NCBI GenBank assembly: GCA_910577675.1 | Contig: CAJTOR010000015.1 | Location: 1 to 64,000 of the forward strand | From: an uncultured Lachnospiraceae bacterium | GTDB lineage: Bacteria > Bacillota > Clostridia > Lachnospirales > Lachnospiraceae | Reading direction: 5' to 3' | Length of the DNA: 64,000 nt | Shown: piece after piece, positions 34,184-44,500 of the stretch | How positions within the stretch are numbered: position 1 is the first letter of the stretch | Layout: the number at the start of each line of letters is the position of its first letter | Translations under genes and position numbers: made by a program | The notes under the pieces: model-generated | The model's database searches: none | The model's input: the letters and a program-made list of their open reading frames with translations, nothing else | What the model was told of the DNA's origin: nothing

Positions 34184-35014
34184 TTACCGCTGCGGCACCG
34201 GCATCAGATAGCGCTGCCCCGACGCAGCCACCGCCTCCTCAAACCCCATATCATAAACCGCCCCGAACATTTCCGCATTTCCTACATCCACCGTGCTTCC
34301 GGAGGCAAAAAGCTTTCCTTCTTTCATTAACAATAACTCATCACAATAATGAAGAGCTAGATTGACATCGTGCAGCACTGCCACCACCGTTGCTGCTTTC
34401 TTTGCGGCAAGCACACCCATCACCCCCATCAGCTCCATCTGGTGGCGGGAATCAAGATGGGATACCGGCTCGTCTAAGAAAATCCATTCCGCCCCCTGTG
34501 CAATCGCCCGAGCCGTAACAACACGCTGCAATTCCCCGCCGCTTAAACAGAGGATGCTGCGGTCTGCAAAACCAAGACAGTTGGTCAGCCGCATTGCTTC
34601 CTGTACAACTTCCCGGTCTTCCTTTCCCGGTGACCCAAATCTTCCGATATACGGTGTCCGCCCCATCATGACCAGTTCCTCCGCCGTAAAATCCGCCTCC
34701 GGCACGGTGTTTTGCGGTACGTAGGAGAGAAGCCCTGCCAGCTCCCTCTGGCGGTACTCTTCCAAAAAATGCCCGCCAAAGCAAATGGTCTTTTTTGATG
34801 GCAAAAGCCGCAGCAGATGTCTTAAAAGGGAAGTTTTCCCCGAACCGTTCGCGCCGAGGATTCCATAAAAATGCCCTTTTTCAAGCGAGAAACCCACATC
34901 GCTGAGCACGGGTTTTTCTGCGGACTGCGGCTCAAAGCAAAGCCCATCCACAAAAAAAGAATCATCCCCCAAATAATCCCCTCCTTTTCCTTCGTGTACC
35001 ACTCCCCCAATCAT
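34184..35014 (-). CDS. btuD: ABC transporter ATP-binding protein, corrinoid/siderophore type
   Basis: The 276-residue ATPase has Walker A GANGSGKTS, signature LSGGELQRV, Walker B WIFLDEP and the H-loop VLHDVN. It is the last gene of a riboswitch-controlled btuF-btuC-btuD operon, so corrinoid uptake is the likely task rather than iron siderophores. ATG 35014 overlaps the permease stop in an ATGA junction, showing translational coupling. An N-terminal extension of about 20 residues precedes the usual start of the domain. Confidence 0.9.
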   Translation of the reverse strand: MIGGVVHEGKGGDYLGDDSFFVDGLCFEPQSAEKPVLSDVGFSLEKGHFYGILGANGSGKTSLLRHLLRLLPSKKTICFGGHFLEEYRQRELAGLLSYVPQNTVPEADFTAEELVMMGRTPYIGRFGSPGKEDREVVQEAMRLTNCLGFADRSILCLSGGELQRVVTARAIAQGAEWIFLDEPVSHLDSRHQMELMGVMGVLAAKKAATVVAVLHDVNLALHYCDELLLMKEGKLFASGSTVDVGNAEMFGAVYDMGFEEAVAASGQRYLMPVPQR

Positions 35015-36105
35015 CCCCTTCTGCCCCGCTTGCTCCTCGCTAACAAAATAATAAAATATGGCGCACCAACCATCGCAGTAACCACACCGACAGGGGTTTC
35101 GGTTGGCGCAGTCACCGTCCTTGCAAGCATATCACAGAAAATCATAAAAAGTGCACCACAAAGTGCAGCACATGGCAAAAGCCTCTTATGCTCCGGTCCG
35201 AAGACCAGGCGCATGCAGTGCGGGACAATCAGACCCACAAAACCGATCACACCACTTACGGAAACACATGCTGCCACAAGGAAAGTTCCCGCCACAATAA
35301 CAGCCGCCCGCGTAAAAACAAGCGAAGCGCCGAGCGTTACCGCGGCATCCTCCCCCGTGGCAAGCAGGTTTAATTCTCTGCTGAATGCAAAAAGCACCGC
35401 CCCGCAAAGAAGCAAAAAAATCCCCAGGAACCGAACCTTTTCCCAACTTGCGGCATCAAAACTTCCGAGTGTCCACATATAGATTCTTTTTAACTCATCC
35501 TGGTTCCTTGTCATCAAAAACGAAATCATTGCGGACAAAAACGAGCTAACTGCCGTCCCGGTCAGCAACAGGTGTAATGTCTGCACCGTCCCGCCCATAC
35601 CCGCGATATGATACACGAAAAAAACTGTGGCAAGCCCCCCAAAAAACGCCGCAATCCCGGTTATGCTAAGTCCCCCAAACCATGCGCCCGAGCCAAACAG
35701 CATGGCTGTTGTCGCGCCGAGCGCCGCACCGGAGGAAACCCCCAGAATATGAGGGTCGGCAAGCGGGTTGCGAAACAGCCCCTGGAATGCCGCGCCAGTC
35801 AGGGAAAGCCCCGCCCCGCAAAGCCCGGCAAGACAGACGCGCGGCAGACGCACCTTATAAAGAATCCGCCCGTATACCTCGCCGATTCCTTCCGTATCCA
35901 TAAGTCCACCCATACCCGGCACCTTCGCTAAAAGCAGGCGCAGTGCATCCGCCGCATTAAGGCTTGCCGAACCGACACAGACCGATATAAGCAGCACTGC
36001 AAAAAAAAGCACTGCTAACACTGTGAAACCAACCCCAAACGGGATGCGCTGAACTAAACTTCCGCTTTGCTTCCCCATCCCTTTTGCCCTCTTTATTACA
36101 GCCAT
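35011..36105 (-). CDS. btuC: FecCD/BtuC-family ABC permease
   Basis: The 364-residue membrane protein has about nine to ten transmembrane segments and family blocks LPRVCLAGLCGAGLSLTGAA, FQGLFRNPLADPHILGVSSG and GFVGLIVPH. It forms the channel for corrinoid import with the downstream ATPase and upstream binding lipoprotein. It lies in the middle of a B12-riboswitch operon; the ATPase gene overlaps its stop. A siderophore or heme role would be the alternative, but the riboswitch favours B12. Confidence 0.9.
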   Translation of the reverse strand: MAVIKRAKGMGKQSGSLVQRIPFGVGFTVLAVLFFAVLLISVCVGSASLNAADALRLLLAKVPGMGGLMDTEGIGEVYGRILYKVRLPRVCLAGLCGAGLSLTGAAFQGLFRNPLADPHILGVSSGAALGATTAMLFGSGAWFGGLSITGIAAFFGGLATVFFVYHIAGMGGTVQTLHLLLTGTAVSSFLSAMISFLMTRNQDELKRIYMWTLGSFDAASWEKVRFLGIFLLLCGAVLFAFSRELNLLATGEDAAVTLGASLVFTRAAVIVAGTFLVAACVSVSGVIGFVGLIVPHCMRLVFGPEHKRLLPCAALCGALFMIFCDMLARTVTAPTETPVGVVTAMVGAPYFIILLARSKRGRRG

Positions 36106-36128
36106 ATAAGCCCACTCCGGTTTTACAC

Positions 36129-37097
36129 TTACTGAACGGGCTGTGTATGGAACAATTCAGCCAACTGTACAAATATTTCTGCATTAAGGTGGCTCTGGCG
36201 CTCAAGCAGATGATATACATCAAACTCAAACACCCTGTTATTTTTCACCGCCGAAAGCTCCTGATAGCCCGGTGCCGCACAGAAATCTGCCGCCATGCCC
36301 TCGCCCACAATAATAATCTGCGGGTCAGCCTCGATAAGTACCTCATGGGCAATCACCCATCCCTCCACGTCCTTCGCGATATTATTCCCGCCCGCGGCTT
36401 CAAGAAGCTGTCCGATATAGGTATCCCCGCCCGCGGTATAATCGCCGGACTCACCGTAGCCAGATACATAATAAACAGTTGGGGCTACAAAATCTTTATA
36501 TTCTGCGCCGGAATATTTGGCAACAGCATCTTCAATCTGCTTCTGTGTCCGTTCTGCCAACGCATCACCTTCCTTATTCTGCCCGGTCAGTGCGCCGATC
36601 GCGCGGATCATATCATAAATGCCATCCACACTTTTGCTGTCATATAACACCGCTACTTTAATTCCCATATCCTCAAGTTGTTTTTGCGTTTCTTCAGAAA
36701 AAAGCAGTGAGCCGATTACCAGATCCGGCTCCAGGGAAAGTATCATCTCCACATTCGGGGAAAAAAGCGTGCCGACCGAGGGAATATTTTCCACACCTTT
36801 TGGAGTGTCACAGTAATCCGTGCGGCCTACCACACGCTCCCCCACACCGAGTTCAAACAGGATATCGGTAATATTCGGTCCCATAGAAACAATGCGTTTT
36901 GGAGTGCCGGAAAGTTCTAATACCGTTTTATCCGGCAGCGTCACCGAATAAGATCCGTCCGGCGCGGTGGTTGCCGTTGGTGTCTTACTTGTTTCATTTT
37001 CACCTTCCCCATCCGCGCTCCTGCCACATGCCGCCATAGTGATAAGCACCACCGCACATAACAGCATTGTAAAAAGCCTCTTTGTTGCGTTCTTCAT
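36129..37097 (-). CDS. btuF: Corrinoid-binding lipoprotein (BtuF-like)
   Basis: The start is ATG 37097 (MKNATKRLFTMLLCAVV); an upstream ATG at 37148 lies inside the riboswitch. The 322-residue protein has a lipoprotein signal with lipobox MAAC, a Thr-rich linker, and a periplasmic-binding fold with PKRIVSMGPNITDILFELG and SVGTLFSPNVEMILSLEPDL. It would capture corrinoids outside the membrane and deliver them to BtuC. It is the first gene after the cobalamin riboswitch. Confidence 0.88.
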   Translation of the reverse strand: MKNATKRLFTMLLCAVVLITMAACGRSADGEGENETSKTPTATTAPDGSYSVTLPDKTVLELSGTPKRIVSMGPNITDILFELGVGERVVGRTDYCDTPKGVENIPSVGTLFSPNVEMILSLEPDLVIGSLLFSEETQKQLEDMGIKVAVLYDSKSVDGIYDMIRAIGALTGQNKEGDALAERTQKQIEDAVAKYSGAEYKDFVAPTVYYVSGYGESGDYTAGGDTYIGQLLEAAGGNNIAKDVEGWVIAHEVLIEADPQIIIVGEGMAADFCAAPGYQELSAVKNNRVFEFDVYHLLERQSHLNAEIFVQLAELFHTQPVQ

Positions 37098-37145
37098 AAT
37101 TCCTCCATGCCCCTCCCCTCTCCCGGGAGTGCACCAAATTATACT

Positions 37146-37310
37146 CATATGGCAGGTTTCCTGACTTGCGGATCAACTTACTTTCCACATCTTCTCAAAG
37201 GCTGCTGCCCTCAATGATATCCCGCAGATTTCATCCCCGCTCACAGTAGTGGGAGCTGCCGCAGATTTGCACCGCGTTCCCTATTACCCCGTATTACCGG
37301 GCACCATATG
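37146..37310 (-). promoter_or_regulatory. Cobalamin riboswitch
   Basis: On the minus strand the leader contains the B12 box AGTCAGGAAACCTGCC (complement of 37151-37166). Upstream are the conserved core elements gggaacgcggtgcaaatc and ctgcggcagctcccactac of the aptamer. It lies directly before btuF and would turn the uptake operon off when cobalamin is plentiful. The outer limits are approximate. Confidence 0.9.
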
Positions 37311-37336
37311 GCAATTTCCCATTATAAAAGAAAAAG

Positions 37337-38761
37337 TCACTTTTTGCAAATATTTTTTTCTTCCGCAGGTAAAGAATCCCCGCTTTCCTGCCCCCGCTCC
37401 TTTCGCCCCGCAAAATAAACTGTAATCTGCGTCCCCTCGCCAGGTTTGCTAAAAAGCTTAACCTGCGCGCCATGGCATATTGCAATGTGACGCACGATCG
37501 CAAGCCCAAGCCCCGTGCCCCCGGTTTCTTTTGAACGGCTTTTATCCACCCTGTAAAAACGCTCAAAAATCCTTTCCTGGTGTTTTTTTTCTATCCCGAT
37601 CCCCGTATCCTCAACTATCAGGCAGACCTCTCCATTTTCTTCGCATACCTTTACGACAACCTTACCGCCTCGCCGGTTGTAACGTATCGCATTGTCCACA
37701 AGATTAAACAAAAGTTCTTCCATCATGCCCCTGTTTGCCAAAATCACATGTTCCTCCCCCAAAAAGCACAGTTTTACCCCATGCTTATTGGCATTCAGCC
37801 AAAGCATATCCACACAGGTCTTTGCGAGTCCTGAAAGTTCCACCGCCTCACATTCCAGATCCTCCTGCACATCCAGTTCCGAAAGACGGAGGATATCGTT
37901 AATCAAAGCCAAAAGTCTTTTTGAGCTGCGCCCGATCTCCCCCGCAAAACGCTTGGCATCCTCCCCCTCTGCCATCCCGTTCTCAATCAGCTCCGCATAA
38001 CCTTGTATGGAGGCAAGTGGGGTTTTGAGTTCGTGCGAAACATTTGCAGTAAATTCCTGGCGCATCTTTGCACTCTGTAAAATATCCTCGTGCTGTTTGT
38101 GGATTGTCTGCAGGAACGGTTCAAGCTCACGGTAAACCTTTTGCCCACCTGAGAATCCCGACTCCCCGGCAAGGCGCTCAATCGGCGCAACAAGGCGGCG
38201 CGTAAGGATATGGGCGAGCAGCATGCACAGCGCAAACAGTAAAAGTGACAAAAAGAGTATCATCGGCAATACCCCCGTAAAAACACCGAATATACTGTCC
38301 GCCTCCTTCGCTGCGCGCAGCACGGTATCCTGGTTAATGCGCAGCGCATAGTAAAATGTGTTCTTGTGGAAAGTTGGGGAATTGCGCACCATCCATCCTT
38401 CCCCCGCCGCAAAGGCATCCACAACCTCCGCACGGTCGCCGTGGTTGCCCAGGATTTCCCCCTGTGCCTCCGAATCAAAGACCACCTCCCCGCCCTCTTT
38501 AATCAGTGTGATACGAATCCCCTGCCCGCCGACCGCGCGGTCAAGAAGATAAAAATCTCCCGGTTCTAATTCAGGGTGCTCCCCCGCCTTATTCCCATCG
38601 CCCCCTGTCAAAATACCTGCTAAAAAACCCGTGCAGGTCTTTAAATCCTCAAATACCTGCCGCTCAAAAACTTCATAATATACCGCAGTCACCAAAAGCA
38701 GGGTGGCAAATATTGCCACCCCGGAAACTGCCATCAACTGGATATATATTCTGCGCCTCAT
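37337..38761 (-). CDS. Sensor histidine kinase, PhoR-like
   Basis: The 474-residue kinase has two transmembrane segments (about 8-28 and 165-188) with an extracytoplasmic domain between, then a phospho-acceptor His in FTANVSHELKTPLASIQGYAE. The ATPase part has an N box (LVDNAIRYNRRGG), a G1 box (VEDTGIGI) and a G2 box (GGTGLGLAIVRH). It is 10 bp after the OmpR-type regulator and close to a Na/Pi cotransporter, so phosphate sensing is a good guess. The kinase family is certain; the signal is inferred. Confidence 0.9.
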   Translation of the reverse strand: MRRRIYIQLMAVSGVAIFATLLLVTAVYYEVFERQVFEDLKTCTGFLAGILTGGDGNKAGEHPELEPGDFYLLDRAVGGQGIRITLIKEGGEVVFDSEAQGEILGNHGDRAEVVDAFAAGEGWMVRNSPTFHKNTFYYALRINQDTVLRAAKEADSIFGVFTGVLPMILFLSLLLFALCMLLAHILTRRLVAPIERLAGESGFSGGQKVYRELEPFLQTIHKQHEDILQSAKMRQEFTANVSHELKTPLASIQGYAELIENGMAEGEDAKRFAGEIGRSSKRLLALINDILRLSELDVQEDLECEAVELSGLAKTCVDMLWLNANKHGVKLCFLGEEHVILANRGMMEELLFNLVDNAIRYNRRGGKVVVKVCEENGEVCLIVEDTGIGIEKKHQERIFERFYRVDKSRSKETGGTGLGLAIVRHIAICHGAQVKLFSKPGEGTQITVYFAGRKERGQESGDSLPAEEKNICKK

Positions 38762-38771
38762 ATCAGATCCC

Positions 38772-39443
38772 CTACTCCATCATATAGCCCACATTGCGCA
38801 CGGTCTTGATATGTACCCCCGACTCGCCAAGCTTGCGCCTGAGTGTACCAATATGCATATCAAGCGTGCGCGACTCCCCCTCAAAATCAATCCCCCATAT
38901 CCTCTCCATCAACAAATCACGTTTCAGTACAATGCCCGCATTGACAAGCAGCAGATGCAGCAACTCAAATTCCTTGTAGGTCAGCCCGCAGGGTTTTCCC
39001 GCTACATAAGCCGCACGGCGCGCCATATCAAGGGTAATCTCGCCGACGGAAAGTTCCTCCGCCGCACTATCCTGTGTGCTGCGGCGCAATAAGGCTTTCA
39101 CGCGGGAAATCAGCTCCAGCACACCGAAGGGCTTTGTCATATAATCATCCGCCCCGCCGTCAAGTCCCTTTACCTTATCAACTTCCGTTGTTTTTGCTGT
39201 TACAAGGATTACCGGGAGTTTTCTTGTCCCCGCACCGCTGCGCAATTTTCCAAGTACTATAAGCCCATCCTCATCCGGCAGCATAATATCAAGAAGTACC
39301 AGATCCGGCGGCCTTTTAAGAAGCCCATTATAAAAATCCTTTGCGCACGCGAATGCCTCAACTGCAAAACCGCTGTTTTTCAGGGCAAAACTCTCAATCT
39401 CCCTGATATTTGCGTCATCCTCCACAATATATACAAGCGGCAT
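38772..39443 (-). CDS. OmpR/PhoB-family response regulator
   Basis: The start is ATG 39443 (MPLVYIVEDDANIRE) behind ggagg. The 223-residue protein has a receiver domain (acidic pair EDD, phospho-Asp in LVLLDIMLPDEDG, Lys in MTKPFG) and a winged-helix DNA-binding domain with FELLHLLLVNAG and ESRTLDMHIGTLRRKLGE. It is the partner of the downstream kinase. The adjacent phosphate cotransporter gene suggests a PhoB-like regulon. Confidence 0.92.
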   Translation of the reverse strand: MPLVYIVEDDANIREIESFALKNSGFAVEAFACAKDFYNGLLKRPPDLVLLDIMLPDEDGLIVLGKLRSGAGTRKLPVILVTAKTTEVDKVKGLDGGADDYMTKPFGVLELISRVKALLRRSTQDSAAEELSVGEITLDMARRAAYVAGKPCGLTYKEFELLHLLLVNAGIVLKRDLLMERIWGIDFEGESRTLDMHIGTLRRKLGESGVHIKTVRNVGYMME

Positions 39444-39472
39444 ACCTTCCCCGCCTCCTTTTTCCTTCCTGC

Positions 39473-41272
39473 TCACACGGACATCTGCGGCAGCTCATAT
39501 TTTTCCCTGTTTGCCGCAACCATCGCCTCAAACTGCCCCTGGCCACTGTGGCGCACTGTTTTCAGATATCCGTGAACCTCCATGCCATTTTCCGCAATCT
39601 GGATCAGGCAGACCGCAATATTAGAACAGTGGTCTGCAATCCTCTCAAAATTCGCCGTCATATCCGCCAGGATAAATCCCAGCTCAATTGTGCATGTCCC
39701 TGCACGCAGCCTTCCGATATGGCGCATTTTCATCTCCGCGCTTAACAGGTCAATCGCCTCCTCAAGCGGCTCCACCTCCTGCGCGCCCGCCGCATCCTCC
39801 TCATTAAAAACCCGGATGGCAAGGCTTAAAATATCTCTCACTGCCCCCGAATACACGGATAGTTCTGCTTTTGCCTGCGCCGAAAATGCCAGCCCTTTTT
39901 TGTGCATTTCCCGCGCTCCTTCCATAAGGTTCATCGAATGGTCGGAAATGCGTTCAAAATCCCCGATACAGTGCAATAATTCATTTAATTCCTGGCTGTC
40001 CTTCATCGAGAGTGAACCGCGGCTTAGACGCACAAGATAAGTGCCAAGTTCATCTTCGTAACGGTCAACCAGCTCCTCCAGTTCCTTTACGCGCGCTGCC
40101 TCCTCCTCGGTGTAATCTTCAAAAAGGTGAAGCGCGTGGAAAACTCCTCCCTTTGCCAGTTCTGCCATGCGCATTGCCGCTTCCCTGCAGTGCTCAACCG
40201 CGAGGGATGGGCGCTCAAGGAAACGCTCGTCCAAAATCCGCAGCTTTTCTTTGGAAGGCAATGCCTTCGCCGGTACGGCTGGCTCGCCCGCCGTCTCGTT
40301 CTCGCGCACTGTGGCGTAGGAAAGTTTTTCGAGCAGACCGGAAAATGGCAGTAAAACCAGGGTTGCGGACAAATTGAAAACCGTGTGGATCACCGCGACC
40401 AGGGAAGCGCTTGCTGTATTGTCAAGGAAATCGAAGTCAAAAATTGCATTCCCCGCATAGAATAATACCATAAAAAGCACCGTCCCGACAACATTAAAAT
40501 ATAGATGAATCAGAGCCGCACGCCTGGCATTTTTTGTTGCCCCGATACCGGAGAGCAGCGCTGTCACGCAGGTGCCGATATTCTGCCCCATAATTATCGG
40601 TACTGCACTGCCCACCGTGACCGCCCCGGTGCTGCAAAGCGTCTGTAAGATGCCGACCGAGGCGGAAGAACTCTGGATCACCGCCGTTAAAAATGCCCCT
40701 GCCAAAAGCCCCAGAACAGGATTTGAGAACATTGTGAGAATCTTTGTAAATTCCGGGACATCCGAAAGCGGCGCGACCGCCTTGCTCATCGTGTCCATGC
40801 CGAACATCAGCAGTGCGAAGCCGATAAATATTGTGCCTAGATTATGCCGCCTTTCTTTTTTCGAAAACATCAGGAAAATAATGCCGAGCACTGCAAGTAC
40901 CGGGGAGAATGCGGTCGGCTTCAGCATTTTCACAAAAAAATTCCCGCTGTCAATCCCCGACAGACTCAAAATCCAGGAGGTTACCGTCGTCCCGATATTT
41001 GCCCCCATTATAATGCCCACCGCCTGCTTTAGCTGTAAAAGTCCCGAGTTTACCAGCCCCACGGTCATAACCGTTGTCGCCGAGGATGACTGGATAAAGG
41101 CTGTTACCACCGCACCGAGCGCCACTGCGCGCAGCTTTCCGCTGGTAAATTTTTCCAGCAACTGTTCCAATCTTCCCCCCGAAAGTTTTGAGAGACCGCC
41201 CTCCATGCAGTTCATCCCATACAGAAAAAACGCCAGCCCGCCAAACATTGTCAGCAAATCAAATATACTCAT
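39473..41272 (-). CDS. Na/Pi cotransporter family protein with PhoU-like domain
   Basis: The start is ATG 41272 (MSIFDLLTMFGGLAFFLYGM) behind aagggg. The 599-residue protein has two inverted transporter repeats marked by AVVTAFIQSSSATTVM and AFLTAVIQSSSASVGILQ, plus GANIGTTVT and GQNIGTCVT. A C-terminal helical PhoU-like domain (about 380-599) follows. It imports phosphate with sodium or regulates its efflux. It lies directly upstream of a PhoB/PhoR-like pair in the same orientation. Confidence 0.9.
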   Translation of the reverse strand: MSIFDLLTMFGGLAFFLYGMNCMEGGLSKLSGGRLEQLLEKFTSGKLRAVALGAVVTAFIQSSSATTVMTVGLVNSGLLQLKQAVGIIMGANIGTTVTSWILSLSGIDSGNFFVKMLKPTAFSPVLAVLGIIFLMFSKKERRHNLGTIFIGFALLMFGMDTMSKAVAPLSDVPEFTKILTMFSNPVLGLLAGAFLTAVIQSSSASVGILQTLCSTGAVTVGSAVPIIMGQNIGTCVTALLSGIGATKNARRAALIHLYFNVVGTVLFMVLFYAGNAIFDFDFLDNTASASLVAVIHTVFNLSATLVLLPFSGLLEKLSYATVRENETAGEPAVPAKALPSKEKLRILDERFLERPSLAVEHCREAAMRMAELAKGGVFHALHLFEDYTEEEAARVKELEELVDRYEDELGTYLVRLSRGSLSMKDSQELNELLHCIGDFERISDHSMNLMEGAREMHKKGLAFSAQAKAELSVYSGAVRDILSLAIRVFNEEDAAGAQEVEPLEEAIDLLSAEMKMRHIGRLRAGTCTIELGFILADMTANFERIADHCSNIAVCLIQIAENGMEVHGYLKTVRHSGQGQFEAMVAANREKYELPQMSV

Positions 41273-41432
41273 TTTCTTTTCCCCTTTTTTAGTTCCGCAT
41301 AATCCCTCCCACAACCCTTCCTCTCAGTGGGATTTCTGTCCGCCCTGCTCCCATAAATCTCACTGGGGTTCTGTTCGGGATTATGCTGTTTTAATTTTCT
41401 TACCGCATCTTACGATAATATCTTATCCCTAG

Positions 41433-41507
41433 TATGTAAAATTGAAATGCCCGTTATGTAAAATCCGGGTAAAATTTCTTTCTTTCCGCCATTACTTATG
41501 TTATACT
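41433..41507 (+). promoter_or_regulatory. Direct repeats and -10 box upstream of the beta-galactosidase gene
   Basis: TATGTAAAAT occurs at 41433-41442 and again at 41455-41464, exactly 22 bp apart (two helical turns). A TATACT -10 box lies at 41502-41507 with no good -35 box at the right distance. This looks like an activator-dependent promoter, for example of AraC type. The regulator is not in the window. Confidence 0.45.
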
Positions 41508-41536
41508 TAAAAAAAAGAAAGGAAAAAGGTAATCCT

Positions 41537-44500
41537 ATGAACCGGAAATTATTCAATTTTGGCTGGGAATTCTGCAAGAAACCCCTCGGCACTTCCCTGG
41601 ATGCCGTACTAAAAGACAACGATTTTTATGCGGTTGAACTTCCGCATGACTGGCTGATTTTTGATTCCCGCAACCTGTACGAAACGACGGAGGGCTGGTA
41701 CCGCAAGCGTTTTTCCTGCACCCTGAAAAAAGGTCAGTGTGCACTGCTTAATTTTGAGGGTGTCTATATGAATTCGACCATCTACTTAAACGGGAAGGAA
41801 ATCTTTTCCTGGAAATATGGTTATTCCGGCTTTACCTTTGATATTGCACCTTACATAAAACCGGGCGAAAACGAGATCGTCGTGCGCGTCATACACCAGA
41901 GCCCCAATTCCCGCTGGTATTCGGGTGCCGGGATCTATCGAAATGCTTGGCTTTCCATAAAAGATGCCGCCCATTTCTATACGGACGGTATCTATACTGC
42001 CATCCGCAAAAACGAAGACCACTGGAGCGTGGAAATTGATGCTGCCGTCGCACTTCCCGAAGATATGGGGGCATCGGCGCTCTCCATCCGCCACCAGATT
42101 ACGGGCATGGATGGCACGCTGCTCTCTGGCGCGATGGATAATGCATTCGCCCCTGCGGATGTGTTCTGCCCTTACGAAAACAAAAACATCCGTCTCTTTG
42201 CCAATTCCCAGAAACTTATGGTTTGTAACCCGCTCCTGTGGGATGTCACATCCCCTGTACTCTACAACCTGACAAGTGAGCTTCTATTAAATGGAAAGAC
42301 CATTGATATCTCTTCCTGCCGCATCGGTTTTTGTACCAAAGAGTTCACTCCGGAGGAAGGATTTTTGCTTAACGGGCGCAAACTGCGCCTTAATGGTGCC
42401 TGTGAACACCACGACTTAGGTTCCCTTGGTTCCGCGGTCAATAAAACCGCCCTGCGCCGCAAACTCCTCCTCCTAAAAGAAATGGGTGTCAACGCGATCC
42501 GCACTTCCCACAACATGCCTGCAACAGAACTGATGGATCTTGCGGACGAGATGGGTATCCTGATTGATTCCGAGGCATTTGATATGTGGGAGCGCCCGAA
42601 AACCACATACGACTACGCGCGCTTTTTCAAAGAGTGGAGCCGCCGCGATGTCGCTTCCTGGATACGGCGCGACCGCAACCATACAAGCGTTATTATGTGG
42701 AGTATCGGCAACGAAATCTATGACACGCACGCGGACGCACACGGGGAAGAGATCACGCGCTATCTCTGCGGATATGTCCGCGAAAATGACCCCAAGTTAA
42801 ATGCACCGGTTACAATCGGCTCAAATTATATGCCATGGGCGGGCGGACAGGCATGCGCAGATATTGTAAAATATGCCGGTTACAACTATTCCGAGTGCTA
42901 TTATGATGAACACCACAAAAAGCATCCGGACTGGATTATCTATGGCAGCGAAACCGCGTCCGTGGTACAGAGCCGCGGTATTTACCACTTCCCATACCAC
43001 AAATCCATACTCGCGGACGATGATGAACAATGCTCTTCTCTCGGCAACAGCTCTACAAGCTGGGGCGCAAAAAATACCCTCGCCTGCATTACCAATGACC
43101 GCGATACATACTACAGCGCAGGGCAGTTTATCTGGACGGGTTTTGACTATATCGGTGAACCGACCCCGTACCACACAAAAAACTCCTACTTCGGGCAGCT
43201 TGATACCGCGGGCTTCCCGAAAGATTCCTTCTATATTTTTCAGGCGGAGTGGACGGATTACAAAAAAGCGCCGATGGTTCATCTGTTCCCATACTGGGAC
43301 TTCAATAATGGGCAGCCAATCGATGTACTGGCCTGTTCAAATGCGCCGATGGTGGAATTGTTTTTTAATGGGAAATCCCTTGGAAAACATACACTCGACC
43401 ATAAGGGCGGCCACGACGACCTGCTCGCACACTGGCAGCTCCCATATGAAAACGGGTCAATCCGCGCGGTTGCCTATGATGAGAACGGAACCTGCATTGC
43501 CACGGATGAGCACAATTCCTTCGGCGATGCTACGGCGCTTATCCTGACCGCCGACCGCGATACGCTGAAAGCCGACGGCAGGGATCTGATTTTCCTTACC
43601 ATCCACGCCGTGGACGCAAAGGGAAACCCTGTGGAAAACGCAAACATGCGCGTAACAGTTTCCGTTACAGGCGCGGGGCGGCTTCTCGGGCTTGACAATG
43701 GCGACAGTACGGATTTTGAGCAGTATAAATGCACGAGCCGCAGACTTTTTTCCGGCAAACTCCTCGCCATTATCGGCGCGGGGCTTACCGCGGGGGATAT
43801 CCATGTCAAGGTAAGTGCCAAAGACCTGCCTTCCTCCTCCCTTACGCTAAGCGCACGGGCAATGACACAGGAGGAAATTGCCGCCGAAGAAAAAGCTGGC
43901 ACGCGCATGCAGGAGAATGCCGTACTGCTAACTGTAACGGATTCGGGGGCTTGCTTTGTTCCTGCTGATACACTTGTACCGGCAGCAAACACAGAACCGG
44001 GGCATAATGACAAAACCGCCGCTTTATTCCCCGTTGTCACAGCTCCTTCTGTCACGGACCATAACATCCCAATCCGCAAACTGGAACTTAGCACGGACGG
44101 GGGTCTTACCTTCTCCCCGCAGAAAAAACAGATTGTGGTGACGGCAAAACCACTTCCTGAAAATGCCACCCCTGCGGAACTGATCTTTAAAGTAACCACG
44201 GATACAGGTATTGACTCAAACCTCGCAACCCTTAAAGTATCCGGGAACCAGGCTGCCATAACCGCTGAGGGCGACGGGATGTTCTGCATCCGGTGTATGA
44301 CAAAAAACAATACCGACAAAATACGGATTCTGTCCCAGCTAGTTTTTACAGCAGAGGGGCTTGGCAGTGCGGCACTCAACCCATATCAGTTTGTTTCCGC
44401 CGGGCTTTACGATATTGCCATAGGCACAATTACAAACGGAAATGAGCGCGGTATCGCAACCTTCCGGGATAATGACACCACTTTCGGCTTTAAAAATGTA

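Noticed and set aside
43474..44379. 301-codon minus-strand frame inside the beta-galactosidase gene
   Set aside because: Antisense to a well-supported GH2 enzyme; Ser/Val-rich shadow without motifs.
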